Source: Dromiciops gliroides
Taxonomy: Eukaryota; Chordata; Mammalia; Microbiotheria; Microbiotheriidae
Reading direction: 5' to 3'
DNA length: 64,000 nucleotides
NCBI RefSeq assembly: GCF_019393635.1
Contig: NC_057862.1
Coordinates: forward strand, 265,250,441-265,314,440
Under the pieces are notes generated by a model. That model searched no databases and was not told where the DNA came from. It saw only the letters and a program-made list of their open reading frames with translations. The position numbers and the translations under genes are program-made. Every line of letters begins with the position of its first letter. Within the stretch, counting starts at the first letter, position 1. Shown here piece after piece: positions 54,450 through 64,000 of this stretch.

Positions 54450-54920
54450 GTGTGCCCAAAAATAGCCATCTGGTTTCTATTTGAAGGTTGCTAATGATGG
54501 GAACTCATCACTCTTTAAGGCATCCCTTTCTATTTTTGGATTTTTCTTCACCATTTGGAAACCTTTTTCCTATAAGATTTAAAATCTACCTCTTTCTTTC
54601 CTCCTTATTGCTCCTAGTTCTGCCCTTAGACTAACTAAAATAAAGATTATTCTCTTTCATATGATAGCCCTACAAATAATGGAAGACAGATCTCATGTAC
54701 TCTCTACATGCTATACATTTCAAGTTCCTTCATGTGATTCTTGTATGATTCATTCCTAGTCCCTTCACTATCCTGGTAAACACTACCAGATCGTAGTTTT
54801 TTTCATTGTCCTTCCTAAAAGCTGGTTCTCAGAACTGCAATGATCTATATTTGATCTAACAAGTGCAGAGTACAATGGAACTAACATTTCCTTATCGTGA
54901 ATATTATGCTTCTATCAGAG
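54450..54920 (-). mobile_element. L3/CR1 fragment, antisense
   Basis: TTGCTCCTAGTTCTGCCC, GAAGACAGATCTCATG and CTTCACTATCCTGGTAAAC are the antisense L3/CR1 landmarks seen also at 7.7-8.3 kb. Confidence 0.55.
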
Positions 54921-55059
54921 GACTAAGATCCCTTCAGTTTTTATACTAATAATGATTTTGGTATATTGAGGTTTGTTTATCTGTATGTGTAATTTTACTG
55001 GTGTTGGGAACTTCTGGTGAGGAAACTCCCTGAACCAATGTGGAGGCAATTAAGTCACA

Positions 55060-55275
55060 GTGTTGATGGTGTTGGACTTGGGAGTCATAAAAATCTGAGT
55101 TTAAATCCTGCCCCAGACACTTACCAATTGTGTGACTGAGCAAGTAATTTAGTCTCTTTGCCTCAGTTTCCTTATTTGTAAAATGGGAATAATGGTCCCC
55201 TACCTTACAGGAGTTTTATGAGGATGCCTAGGAGGGTGTCATATTTATGAATGATGAAACCCTGTCATAAAGCAG
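55060..55275 (+). repeat. MIR, sense
   Basis: TTGGACTTGGGAGTCATAAA, TGCCTCAGTTTCCTTATTTG, AAATGGGAATAATGGTCCCC. Confidence 0.75.
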
Positions 55276-55499
55276 ATTTTTAAAACATGAAGCCAAATGC
55301 ATAGAAGAGCAAGGAATAAGATTTAGAAATCCTGGATTTCTTTTTGTGTGTTGATATAAAAAGACTTTAAAAGATTTTATTTGGTAACATTTGGGGGATA
55401 TGTCTAGTTACAGAGGTGGGAATTTTTTTTTAACATCAACTTCATAGGTTGGCTCCCAAAGTGACACCCCTCATTATTATCAATGACCAATGATGAGAT

Positions 55500-55735
55500 T
55501 GCCAGTGAAGTGTCTCTGTGGGTAGGGCAGTGGACCTCAAGTCAGAAAGACCAAATCCAGCCACATACACCTACCAGCTGTGCGACCTTGGAAAAGTCAC
55601 TCAATATCTGTCTCCCTCAATTTCCTGGAACCATAAAATGAGGATAATAATGGCATCCATTTTACAGGGTTGTTCTAAGGATCAAATGAGATGATATGTG
55701 GAAAGCACTTAGCACGGTGCCTTTCCCCCTTCCCA
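55500..55735 (+). repeat. MIR, sense
   Basis: GACCTCAAGTCAGAAAGACC, AAAATGAGGATAATAATGGC, GATCAAATGAGATGATATGT. Confidence 0.75.
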
Positions 55736-56479
55736 CCTGCAGGGGCAGTCAAGAATGTTCATGATTAATTTCAGCTGATATCAGTGGATGGGCCTCAGTG
55801 CATAACATACTGCCTGCCATATCATAAATGGTGAGGGCTTTTTTTTTACTTATTGATAGAAGATACAATAGTACAAGTTATAAGTTACGATAAAAGAAGT
55901 TATTCCTTCATGAACTTCTTCAAAGTTTAGAGAATTAAGGAAGGTGAAATAGAATAGTCTGAAAGAGGAAGTAACCATAACATTTATTTGACAATGAGAG
56001 CAACTTTTAAAATTTCAACTCATCACTGGTTCTACCAGATTCTGATATCCCTGACTTAGGCTGTTTCATACATAGGGACCTCACACCCCACTATGAGAAA
56101 AAACAGAAAATATCATCAGATCATGGAAGTGCAGGTGAAAGGGGCTCTTGGTGTTTCTTGGCCAAAGTTCTTGAACTAGCAGGAAGAACCAGAATCTTCC
56201 TGGATTTTTGAGATAAATGGCACAGCACCATGAAAATAGGAGCATAGACAGGTTTTAGGGAGGGTACCCTTTAAGGGGAGTGCTTCTTCCTTTCTTTTTT
56301 TTTTAAAGGGGAGCGCTTTCTAATTTCACATGATCCTGGCCAAGATTTAACCAAGTCCACTGGACGTTTAAGATCCTTGGTTTTCAAAGGTCCAAAGCAG
56401 GACAGGGCCCTTGACCTCCTCCTAAGTGATTATAATCACTACTCAGGAAGAAAAACTCAACAGATAAGACCATGGGTGT
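55736..56479. other. No recognised feature
   Basis: Unmarked sequence between two MIR copies. Confidence 0.5.
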
Positions 56480-56640
56480 GATTAAAAATTTATATTTAGA
56501 GTACTTTATGATTTACAAAGCATTTTGTTTACAACAGCCCTAAACAATATGTGGAACAAGTACTGTTATCCTGATTTTATAGAGGAGGAACTGAGCCTTA
56601 AAAGGTGAAGTGACTTGCCCAATTACAGTGTTAAAATGTT
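56480..56640 (-). repeat. MIR-family, antisense
   Basis: TTTACAAAGCATTTTGTTTA, TTATAGAGGAGGAACTGAGC, AAGTGACTTGCCCAATTACA. Confidence 0.6.
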
Positions 56641-56681
56641 GAAATTTATTTTTTTATTTTTATTTATCTATCTATCTTTGG

Positions 56682-56812
56682 TGAGGCAATTGGGGTTAAG
56701 TGACTTGCCCAGGGTCACACAGCTAGCATCAAGTGTCTGAGGTTAGATTTGAACTCAGGTCCTCCTGAATCCAGGGCCGGTGCTTTATCCACTGCACCAC
56801 CCAGCTGCCCCC
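56682..56812 (-). repeat. WSINE-like tRNA SINE
   Basis: Complete body; tail contains ATCT units. No clear flanking repeat was found. Confidence 0.9.
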
Positions 56813-56814
56813 AG

Positions 56815-57559
56815 CATCGGCTCCTTCTTAAAACTGACCTTTGCCTTTTGCCCAAGAACTTGTTACTAATTCCTAAACTTCACTAATCTCTGAACCTCAA
56901 CTCATTGGCCCTTAGACACAACAGCTTTTCTAGAACAGGGGTTTTCCTTGCTGATGGGCAGCCAGTCTGTGACAGAAAGGCAGTACCAGTTTTCCTTACC
57001 CTGGTGACTGTGGTGGTCCTTTGGGGACCAGGTCTAGTTTTTCTATCAGTTAGTTTTAAGTCTTTGAGAGGGAAGTTGAGAGGGGATGGGAGATTGGGAG
57101 TGAGAATAAGGAAGCACATAACCTCTCAGGGCCCATTTCTGTACTCTTCCACTTTCTATGATTTTAAGAATCTAGAAGTCTTTTGGAAGGCCAGGGTATG
57201 GCCAGGCCATTTAGTTCATATCCAACCAAACTTAGTGATTTCCTCTGTATCTTATCTTTCCTGAGCTTAGCATTGTTTGGCCATCTGCTGGAACTCAGCT
57301 CTGGGTTCTGAAAACAGGGCCACTTCTTTCTATTCCTGGAAGGACATGCTGTGTAGTTCTCCACTCATGGAAACTACTAGGGTCCACTAGAATTGGACTT
57401 TGTATATATACTTAAAGGCCACCTAGTGGGTCCTCAGCCTTGTTCATCTGCTTTTACTTGTGTTTCACAAGCATGGTGTACATCTTTCCTGACTTTCCTT
57501 GGGTTTCCAGAACTGCTTTCTCATAAAATCTCAGAGACAGAAGGTACTTTTAAAGATGT
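56815..57559. other. No recognised feature
   Basis: Unmarked; a 119-codon plus frame (56905-57264) has no recognisable domain. Confidence 0.45.
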
Positions 57560-57690
57560 GCTTCAACCACCTTTTTGACAGATAGCCTCAGAGAGGAGAA
57601 AGGATTTACCCCAAATCACACATTTAGGCACAGCCTGAACTAGACTCTGGGTCTCCTACATTAAGTCCAATGTCCTTTAATACACTACAG
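57560..57690 (-). repeat. MIR-like remnant, antisense
   Basis: GACAGATAGCCTCAGAGAGG and GGATTTACCCCAAATCACAC followed by GGTCTCCTACATTAAGTCC. Confidence 0.45.
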
Positions 57691-57955
57691 AAGGCTTCCA
57701 CTCGAAGCTGCCAACTCAATATCTCCAGTGATGAAGAACACATTCCTTCATGAAGAAGCCCATTTCATTTTGATTACTTCCTGCAACTCACTATTCTCTC
57801 CCCAAATAGCTCCCTTCTGTATAACAGCCCTACAATATTGGAAAGACAGCAATTATGTCACCCCAGGTCTTCTATTCTGTAGGCTGAATATTCTCTATGC
57901 CTTTATATCCTCAGATAGCCTGATGATACCAGGTCTCTGGACTTGTTTGAACTTG
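57690..57955 (-). mobile_element. L3/CR1 fragment, antisense
   Basis: GGAAAGACAGCAATTATGTC, TCTTCTATTCTGTAGGCTGA and TAACAGCCCTACAATATTGG resemble the antisense L3 region. Confidence 0.45.
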
Positions 57956-58475
57956 TCAAAGGTGAAGTTGGTGCCACCTAGTGGCCCCTGGGCAAAGCAG
58001 AGGGGTCTTTCCAAGTTTGAGTACCCAGGGACTACCTATATTCATGGAAGCCAGATAATGCCAGGGCAGCAACATAACAAGGCTAGCCAGTAGGAATCTA
58101 CTAAATATCTGGTCTGGCAAGGAGTCTGAACCCAATGGTCCACTGGAATAGCTAAGGGCATCCTGGTAGGGAGGAGATGAGTACAACAGATGGTCCCCCA
58201 TCAAGTCAGCAAATGTAGTCCCAAAGAGTTGTGATGATGGGTCCACCTTAGAGAAAAGCTACTTGGTTTTCCCATGGGTCTTACAAGGCAGGCAGGGATA
58301 GAATTGGGGAATCACTGGGAGTGTCTTTAGTCTGGGACCTGTATATTGCCTACGTGGGCAGAGAGTGTGGCTCCCTCAATCTAAAGACCCAAGGATAGAC
58401 TGTCACTGTCATAGCAAAGGATTATCATGCTAAGTTTCTTGATTTTCTTTAATTTTATCGAATGCATTCTTTTTT
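57956..58475. other. No recognised feature
   Basis: Unmarked sequence between an L3 fragment and a SINE. Confidence 0.5.
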
Positions 58476-58481
58476 TGGGGG

Positions 58482-58622
58482 GCGGGGCGGGGCAATGGGG
58501 GTTAAGTGACTTGCCCAGGGTCACACAGCTAGCAAGTGTTAAGTGTCTGAGGCCAGATTTGAACTCAGGTACTCCTGAATCCAGAGCCGGTGCTTTATCT
58601 ACTGCACCACCTAGCTGCCCCC
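58482..58622 (-). repeat. WSINE-like tRNA SINE
   Basis: Flanked by RAATGCATTCTT / AAACGCATTCTT (near 58461 and 58627). Confidence 0.92.
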
Positions 58623-58639
58623 TTTCAAACGCATTCTTG

Positions 58640-59335
58640 CACTCAGGAGGCACATCCCTCTCTACAAAACCTCCCCAGCTACTCTCTTGGGGATAGAAGA
58701 CTGAGTGGTCCCTAAATGCATTCAAACAGAATCCTCCTATCAAGGGAGGATTAAAAGAGAACTGATTCCTGCACTAAACTAAGTAGAAGCCTTTAATGCA
58801 CTACCTATACTTCGGTATTATAAAACTAGTTGTTGAATTGAATTAAGAAGTTGGATTAGGTGATGAGATCTCTTCTAGCTCTAACGTTCTTTTTCCAAAC
58901 ACATTTTTACTGTTATCACATCGTATGTGAAGTTTGGAAGCCATCCCTAATTCTAACATCACTATGTGAGCAATTTATTTCTCTTTCCTTCGCCATCCCA
59001 CTCTTTCTTCATCTATCCTTGTCTTTTGGAGGCCACATCCTAGATGTGTCTGGTAGTACATATGGAGGCCAGGCAAGCTGGATGGGGCTGAGAAACAGAA
59101 CTTTTTCTTATGAAATGCTAATTTTTGGGACAGAACCAGAATCCTTAACTCTGGAAATATCAATAACATGATCTAACCAAATAAGCTTGCTTGTAGCACC
59201 TGACCTCCTGTCTGTTCTGGATTTGGGGGAGAGGAATGGGAGTTGGCAAATTCCTTTTCCTTTCTTTTTAGCTAGGAATTCCAAATTCTGATTCCAAATT
59301 GTTTTCCTTTTTTTTTTTGACCAAGTTAATAATTC
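58640..59335. other. No recognised feature
   Basis: Unmarked sequence downstream of MTA1. A short GATTAGGTGATGAGATCTC scrap near 58855 may be an L3 end. Confidence 0.45.
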
Positions 59336-59339
59336 ATAT

Positions 59340-59510
59340 AGCACTATAAAGTTTACAAGATATTTTTCTCATAACTATCCTGTGACAAAGATATCATTAA
59401 CCAGCATGAGAGGTTAAATTACTTACTTGTTCAAGGTCTCACAGCACAGAAGTGGAAGAGCTGGGGACTAGAACCCAGGTTCTATGACTCCAGAACCAAT
59501 GTTCATGCTG
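59340..59510 (-). repeat. MIR-family, antisense
   Basis: AGAGGTTAAATTACTTACTT, TCAAGGTCTCACAGCACAGA, GAACCCAGGTTCTATGACTC. Confidence 0.65.
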
Positions 59511-59744
59511 CCTTCATTTACTACACATTCCTTTGTTCCCATGCTCACTTATCCCTCTCTTGTGATGTCAAATTATTTGGACAATGTTTACTAATCTATA
59601 ATATCATGGGCTTGATACTAATAAAGATCATGGATCTTTCTCCAAATTTGCACTACAAATATGCTGAGCCAAGTCAGAAACTGGCACTCCACTCCCCGAC
59701 CTCTGTACCTTAACATTGCCAAACAGAGACAACAACCATTTCAC

Positions 59745-61467
59745 AAAAGCTCCATTAGTGGATTTATTTGCACTGTAAGGAAGGGAACGGAAATATCTTG
59801 TTTTGCCGCAGGGTTTCCACGTGCCTGACGCAGCCAGCGGACAACAAACCTTATCACCTGGAGTGGGTTCAACACAGCAGTCCCCTGGCCTGTCACATGG
59901 CCACACAGTAGGCAGGAATGATTAAGGGTTTTATTCCATGCGTTGTCTGTCAGAGGCAGGGGCATGTACAAGTCAACACACGTTGAAAATGAGAGTTTAC
60001 ATCTGTTCAAACACAGTAGAGATTTCTTTTGTTCAGAAATGCCCCACATGGAGGAGACATAAGAGAAAAACCAGGCAGGCCTTCAAATACAGAACAAGGC
60101 CAGAAGATATGAAAACCTGAAACACAAACAGGTTCTGGTGAAAGAAACACTTGACTTTGGGAGACAAGCTGTGTTCAAATTAAAATCCAATTGAACATTA
60201 AATTCCCTCCATAATGGAAATTGTTCAGTAATGTAGCTTAACAAGCCAGGGTCCTCTAACTGAAGGACACTGTATCCAAAATACTGATGCTGAGTCAAGT
60301 CCAAAGTCCTGTAAGGTTTGGGCTTGGGTGGTAGTGGTGGCAAAGGGGAGCTAAGAAAATGGGGATAAGTAATTTGACCTTTGCTGCTGCTCCTCTGCCC
60401 TTGGCTTGTGCTAGGACATCTCAATGGTGATTAGAGACAAGAGACAATATTAGTTACTCCTGGCACTAAGTCAGAGACCTGGGGCCTAGCCTCCTGACCC
60501 CTCTGTAAGTAGGAGAAGTAAATAATTGAGCATTGCTTCTCAGCATTCTCCACTATGAACTTACAGAGGCCAAGAACATGCACTAGTACCAAGATTATTG
60601 GGTTTGTGACAGGTGTTTGGGGGCCAAGGAGAAGGGATAGTTTTGGTGCTAAAGAGATGAGAAAGAATTTGGACTTTTTTTTGTTCTGTTTTGAATATAA
60701 AAATTATTGTAAAGATAAGGGACAGACCCAAGACAACTAGCTGAACTTGCTGCTGGCTTTTGATTCTAATATTCCAAATATAAGAGTTACAGGTCTCAAG
60801 TTCATCTACAAAAAAAGGTAATAAAAATAAAACAAAATGGCACTGTCAAAAGAATAAAACAAAAATCTTACAACACAGCCTCATGGAAGCAGAGGCCCAA
60901 CAGTGCTAGTTCCAAGAGAGACACATAAGAAGATTCCAAGCCTTCGCTCCAACCAAAAGTAAACAAAAAGCTAAACATGACTGTTTTGCATTCTCTGAAT
61001 AAGTTAAACTTCAATTCTTCTCCAATGTGTCCACACAAGGAACAGGGTTCTCTGCCAGTGGAAAGGAAAGCCAGGAAGGGGAGGCTACCCAAAAATAAAA
61101 ACAGAACTGGGGAGAAGAAGGGAGGAAAAGAAGAAGAGTGCACAAGCTAAAAGGAAGAGGAGGAGGGAGAGGGGAATAGGAAGAAGAGGGGGAAGAAAGC
61201 AGAAAGGTAAAAGGAGGAAGTGTATAGGAGAAGGGAGAAGAGAGGAGCAGAAAAGATAAAGAATGAGAGTGCACAGGCAAAAGCAGTTTATGGTCACAGA
61301 AGTAATCAAGTTCCTTAAGGGGTTAAAATATGCAAATCAGTGCTTTGCAAATTCTCCCCTCTTCAGTGCCTCAGCAAGGCAGTGGAAAAAATGTCTTTAG
61401 GACAAATCCAGAAGAGTTCCAGAGGGTCAGTCAGGGTTGGAAGCTGGTCTGAAGTGCCCAAGGGCTG
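59745..61467 (-). other. MTA1: MTA1 3' UTR (extent inferred)
   Basis: Downstream of the MTA1 stop the minus strand is repeat-free for about 1.7 kb, which fits a long 3' UTR. Minus-strand AATAAA signals occur at 59930-59935 and 59763-59768. T-rich stretches with less canonical signals around 60690-60840 could serve shorter forms. A polypyrimidine tract (minus strand) lies at about 61085-61265. Which signal is used cannot be decided from sequence alone. Confidence 0.5.
61085..61265. repeat. Polypurine tract in the MTA1 3' UTR
   Basis: About 180 bases almost wholly A and G on the plus strand (C and T in the mRNA sense), without a clean repeat unit. Confidence 0.8.
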
Positions 61468-61615
61468 CTAGTCCTCAATGATGATGGGCTCCTCATTCAC
61501 TGGCAGGGGCTGCTGCCTGAGTTGTAGGGACTGGCTTGGTCGAAGTATGATGGGCTTGTAAGGGCGACGGGCAGCTCGTTTTGTTTCAGAAGATGAAAGC
61601 AACTTTCGGATTTTC
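61468..61615 (-). CDS. MTA1: MTA1 last coding exon
   Basis: 148 bases after acceptor TAG. It completes an Arg codon and then encodes 48 residues from KIRKLLSSS to IIIED before a TAG stop. It contains the RBBP4/7-binding KRAARRPYKP motif. Confidence 0.94.
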
Positions 61616-63272
61616 CTACAAATACAGAACAAATAGCCACAATATTTATTAAATAGATCCTTTCACAAAAGAAAGGCTGGTTTTCAAGTCATGCCCTTTA
61701 TCTACTCTGGTTCTTCCTGACTATACTTTGAACCTATGATACCTTTCAATTTTCTACCACAATGTTCAACCCTCTCTGCCACAGTGCCCCAGCTCAAAAG
61801 GTAAAGACTTGAACCTGATGGAAAAAGAGGGAGTTTAGGGAGTAGGAGGAACAGGATGGAGGGAAGAAGATAATTGAGTCAGTCTTTTAAAGACAGTAGC
61901 TTTAAAAAATAATGATAGCAGGGGTCAGCTAGGTGGCACAGTGGATAAAGCACTATCCCTGGATTCAGGAGGACCTGAGTTCAAATCTGGTCTCAGACAC
62001 TTGACACTTACTAGCTGTGTGACCTTGGACAAGTCACCTAATCCCTCATTGCCTCACCCTCCCCAAAAATAATAATGACAGTAGTTCCCATTTGTGTAAT
62101 GCTTCAAAAGGCTTACAAAGAGTTTTCTTCACAACGACTCTGTGACAGAGAGAGAGAGTGATATTATCAATATAGATGAGGCACTGAGGGTTCAGAAAGG
62201 TAAAAGGCAGAGGTAGTATGTGTGAAAACCAGGACTTGAATACACTTTTTCTAACTTTAAGACTAGTATTCTTTCCACTATACATTGCTGCTTCTCTGAA
62301 GAAAGACTCTTTGGTGGTCAAATTGATCAGAGTAGATCAATAACAATCTGCTTCAGATGGACCAGCAGCTGGTTAGAAAAAGCTGGTCTCAAATCCTTTT
62401 TTTTTTTTTTTTGGTTTCTTTTTTTCTTCTTTTTTTTTTTTTTAGTGAGGCAATTGGGGTTAAGTGACTTGCCCAGGGTCACACAGCTAGTAAGTGTTAA
62501 GCGTCTGAGGCCGGATTTGAACCCAGGTCCTCCTGACTCCAGGGCCGGTGCTCTATCCACTGCGCCACCTAGCTGCCCCTCAAATCCTTTTTGAAGGCTT
62601 GGAGGCCAAGTACACTGGTTGGCTCAGATCTTTATTTTTAGCTTTTTAATTTACTTTTTTTGTTTATTTGTTTTTTGGCTTTTTAATTTACTTATCTAGT
62701 CTTCAGGGCATTCATATGTTCCTACTCCTTATGGCCCAGAGGAAAGACCCAAGGTGAGGGTAAAGAAGGGGGCAGGGGGCAGCTAGGTGGAGCAGTGGAT
62801 AAAGCACCGGCCTTGGATTCAGGAGGACCTGGGTTCAAATCCGGCCTCAGACACTTGACACTTGCTAGCTGTGTGACCTTGGGCAAGTCACTTAACCCCC
62901 ATTGTCCCACCAAAAAAAAAAAAAGAAGGGGGAGGGGAAAAGGAAGAGGGTTTGGACAGGGTTTTTCTTTGGACTGTAAACTGGAGTCTTCTGTATCTAA
63001 GTCCTTTGTACTACTTTCAGTGATAGTATAAGCTATTAGAAAGTCACCCACTCCATTCATGAATTCTACATAATGGGGATGGAGGGCCCCATTTAGACCT
63101 GAAGGAAGCCCCTGTCCTACCTGGTTTCCTCTGTGGCCATGTAAAACACATCATCTGGAGCATCAATCCAGTTCATCCTCCTCCTTTTCACCGGAGGCAG
63201 GGATCCACCACGAATTAATCTGACTTTTGTTGGATAGGATTTCCCATTGAGCAGCAAGTTTCGGCTTGGTCC
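61468..63272 (-). CDS. MTA1: MTA1, C-terminal two coding exons (partial at window edge)
   Basis: The minus strand encodes the last 99 residues of metastasis-associated protein 1: GPSRNLLLNGKSYPTKVRLI, a KRRRMNWIDAPDDVFYMATE stretch, KIRKLLSSSETKRAARRPYK and the acidic end NEEPIIIED. MTA1 is a scaffold of the nuclear NuRD histone-deacetylase complex. The conserved KRAARRPYKP basic motif is the C-terminal RBBP4/7-binding element of the family. The rest of the gene (BAH, ELM2, SANT and GATA-type domains in the full protein of about 715 residues) lies beyond 64000. The MNWIDAPDDVFYMATEETR(K) and RRPYKP cores match the human protein from memory, while the proline-rich stretch before the end differs (PSQSLQLRQQPLPVNEEP). 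MTA2 or MTA3 are alternatives, but the ending IIIED and the neighbouring CRIP2 favour MTA1. Confidence 0.93.
61921..62062 (+). repeat. WSINE-like tRNA SINE in the last MTA1 intron
   Basis: Body with AAAATAATGAYAG-type flanks on both sides. Antisense to MTA1. Confidence 0.9.
62065..62300 (-). repeat. MIR-family, antisense, last MTA1 intron
   Basis: TGCTTCAAAAGGCTTACAAA, TAGATGAGGCACTGAGGGTT, AACCAGGACTTGAATACAC. Confidence 0.6.
62445..62578 (-). repeat. WSINE-like tRNA SINE (A-type) in the last MTA1 intron
   Basis: Flanking repeat CTCAAATCCTTTT (62388-62400, 62579-62591). Long T-rich tail. Confidence 0.94.
62776..62930 (+). repeat. WSINE-like tRNA SINE in the last MTA1 intron
   Basis: Flanked by AAAGAAGGGGG (from 62762 and from about 62932). 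Confidence 0.92.
63121..63272 (-). CDS. MTA1: MTA1 penultimate coding exon
   Basis: 152 bases, acceptor TAG at 63273-63275, donor AG|GTAGGA. It encodes 50 whole codons, GPSRNLLL through EET, and two bases of the following Arg codon. Confidence 0.93.
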
Positions 63273-63279
63273 CTAACAT

Positions 63280-64000
63280 AATACATAAGAGGTAATAACT
63301 ATATGGCCAATGGCCAGTCCACACTTGTAGAAGACATATATAAGGAAGGAGAAAAGGAGTGACCATTCTTGACAAAATTTTACCATATTGCTAAATGAAG
63401 GGGTTTAAACAAGACTGACTTCAGAGGTTGAGGCCAGAGTAGGAAAGCAACACCTCAAAAGCTGAGGGAGGAAACAAAGTACTCATAAACCTCACATCTT
63501 CACCCCATCCTTGTGAGAAAAGCTTCCCTCCTTTACTCACATATGAAAAAGAAAGATTTTATGTAGTTTCCAGGATCTCAGCATAACCCATAATTCTTCT
63601 TTAAGATCTCCTAGTCAGGCCTGACCAAGGGAAATCTGATACTGATCCTTATAATTTCAGGGAGGATTGGAATGCTTTGGTAAGTATTCCTCTCACTACA
63701 GTGTAGTCACTGAGGGAGGGAATGTACAGTGAAGGCAGGGGACAAAGATAGATTTCCAAAGAACAAACTCCAAATTCTGCTGCCTCATACCATCTCACTG
63801 TATATTACATGAATGTTCCTGGCAACTCTAAGCTACACTACATTTTTCCATATTTGCTATATTCTTAGCAAATATTTACCAAATTGCCAAATTCTGATTT
63901 CTCCAAGGAGATCCAATGAGATTTTTTATATAGCCAGTCAAAAGGGAATGCCTTTTCATTTTAGCAGCATAACTTAGTTGTTTTCCCTTTAACCAAGCAA
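63280..64000 (-). other. MTA1: MTA1 intron sequence to the window edge
   Basis: Upstream of the penultimate coding exon. No further coding exon or repeat was recognised before base 64000. Confidence 0.6.

Noticed and set aside
58381-58743. Recurrent [16 protein letters not shown]...[11 protein letters not shown] peptides, here and at many other places
   Set aside because: They are translations of the tRNA-derived SINE, not a protein family.

Overview
The window is a piece of a marsupial nuclear genome, most likely an Australian-type (australidelphian) one. The evidence is the SINE load: more than 30 copies of a tRNA-derived SINE of the WSINE/WALLSI kind (head GGGGCAGCTAGGTGGCGCAG, body ending in a CAAGTCACTTAACCCC block, A-rich tail). 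They are accompanied by marsupial-type L1 and ORF1-only (half-L1) copies, old L2 and L3/CR1, MIR/CORE-SINEs, one SINE with an RTE-like tail, and several LTR insertions. Nothing bacterial, plasmid or phage-like is present.

Two host genes can be supported, both on the minus strand. CRIP2 (cysteine-rich protein 2, two LIM domains) is complete: eight coding exons from the ATG at 35101 to the stop at 23630, giving a predicted 207-residue protein, with a CpG-island promoter around 34.9-35.5 kb and a 3' UTR ending near 22985. MTA1 (NuRD-complex subunit) enters from the right edge; only its last two coding exons (63272-63121 and 61615-61468) and its 3' UTR lie in the window. The order MTA1 then CRIP2 in the same orientation matches the human 14q32.33 neighbourhood as I remember it. 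CRIP1, the next gene there, is not visible in the window.

Layout: 1-6.6 kb, stacked antisense L1/half-L1 pieces with SINEs. 6.6-8.35 kb, old repeats. 8.35-13.9 kb, one L2 copy split by a nest of LTR, L1 and SINE insertions. 14-23 kb, mostly old sequence plus L2, a GC-rich processed-retrocopy-like block (18158-19060) and microsatellites. 23-35.5 kb, CRIP2. 35.5-37.7 kb, unique sequence and CA repeat. 37.7-51.65 kb, a second L2 copy split by a young-looking LTR provirus with two LTRs that read identical, a 551-bp solo LTR and a near-full-length antisense L1 carrying its own solo LTR and SINEs. 51.65-59.6 kb, ancient L3/MIR fragments and unmarked sequence. 59.7-64 kb, the 3' end of MTA1.

I found no new gene system. 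The most worthwhile observations are the retrocopy bounded by three copies of one target-site sequence, the provirus with matching LTRs, the two datable insertion nests, the odd inter-ORF segment of the large L1, the repeated exon module in CRIP2 and a GGTCA-rich array in CRIP2 intron 3. All repeat-family names are from recognition by eye, not from a library search.
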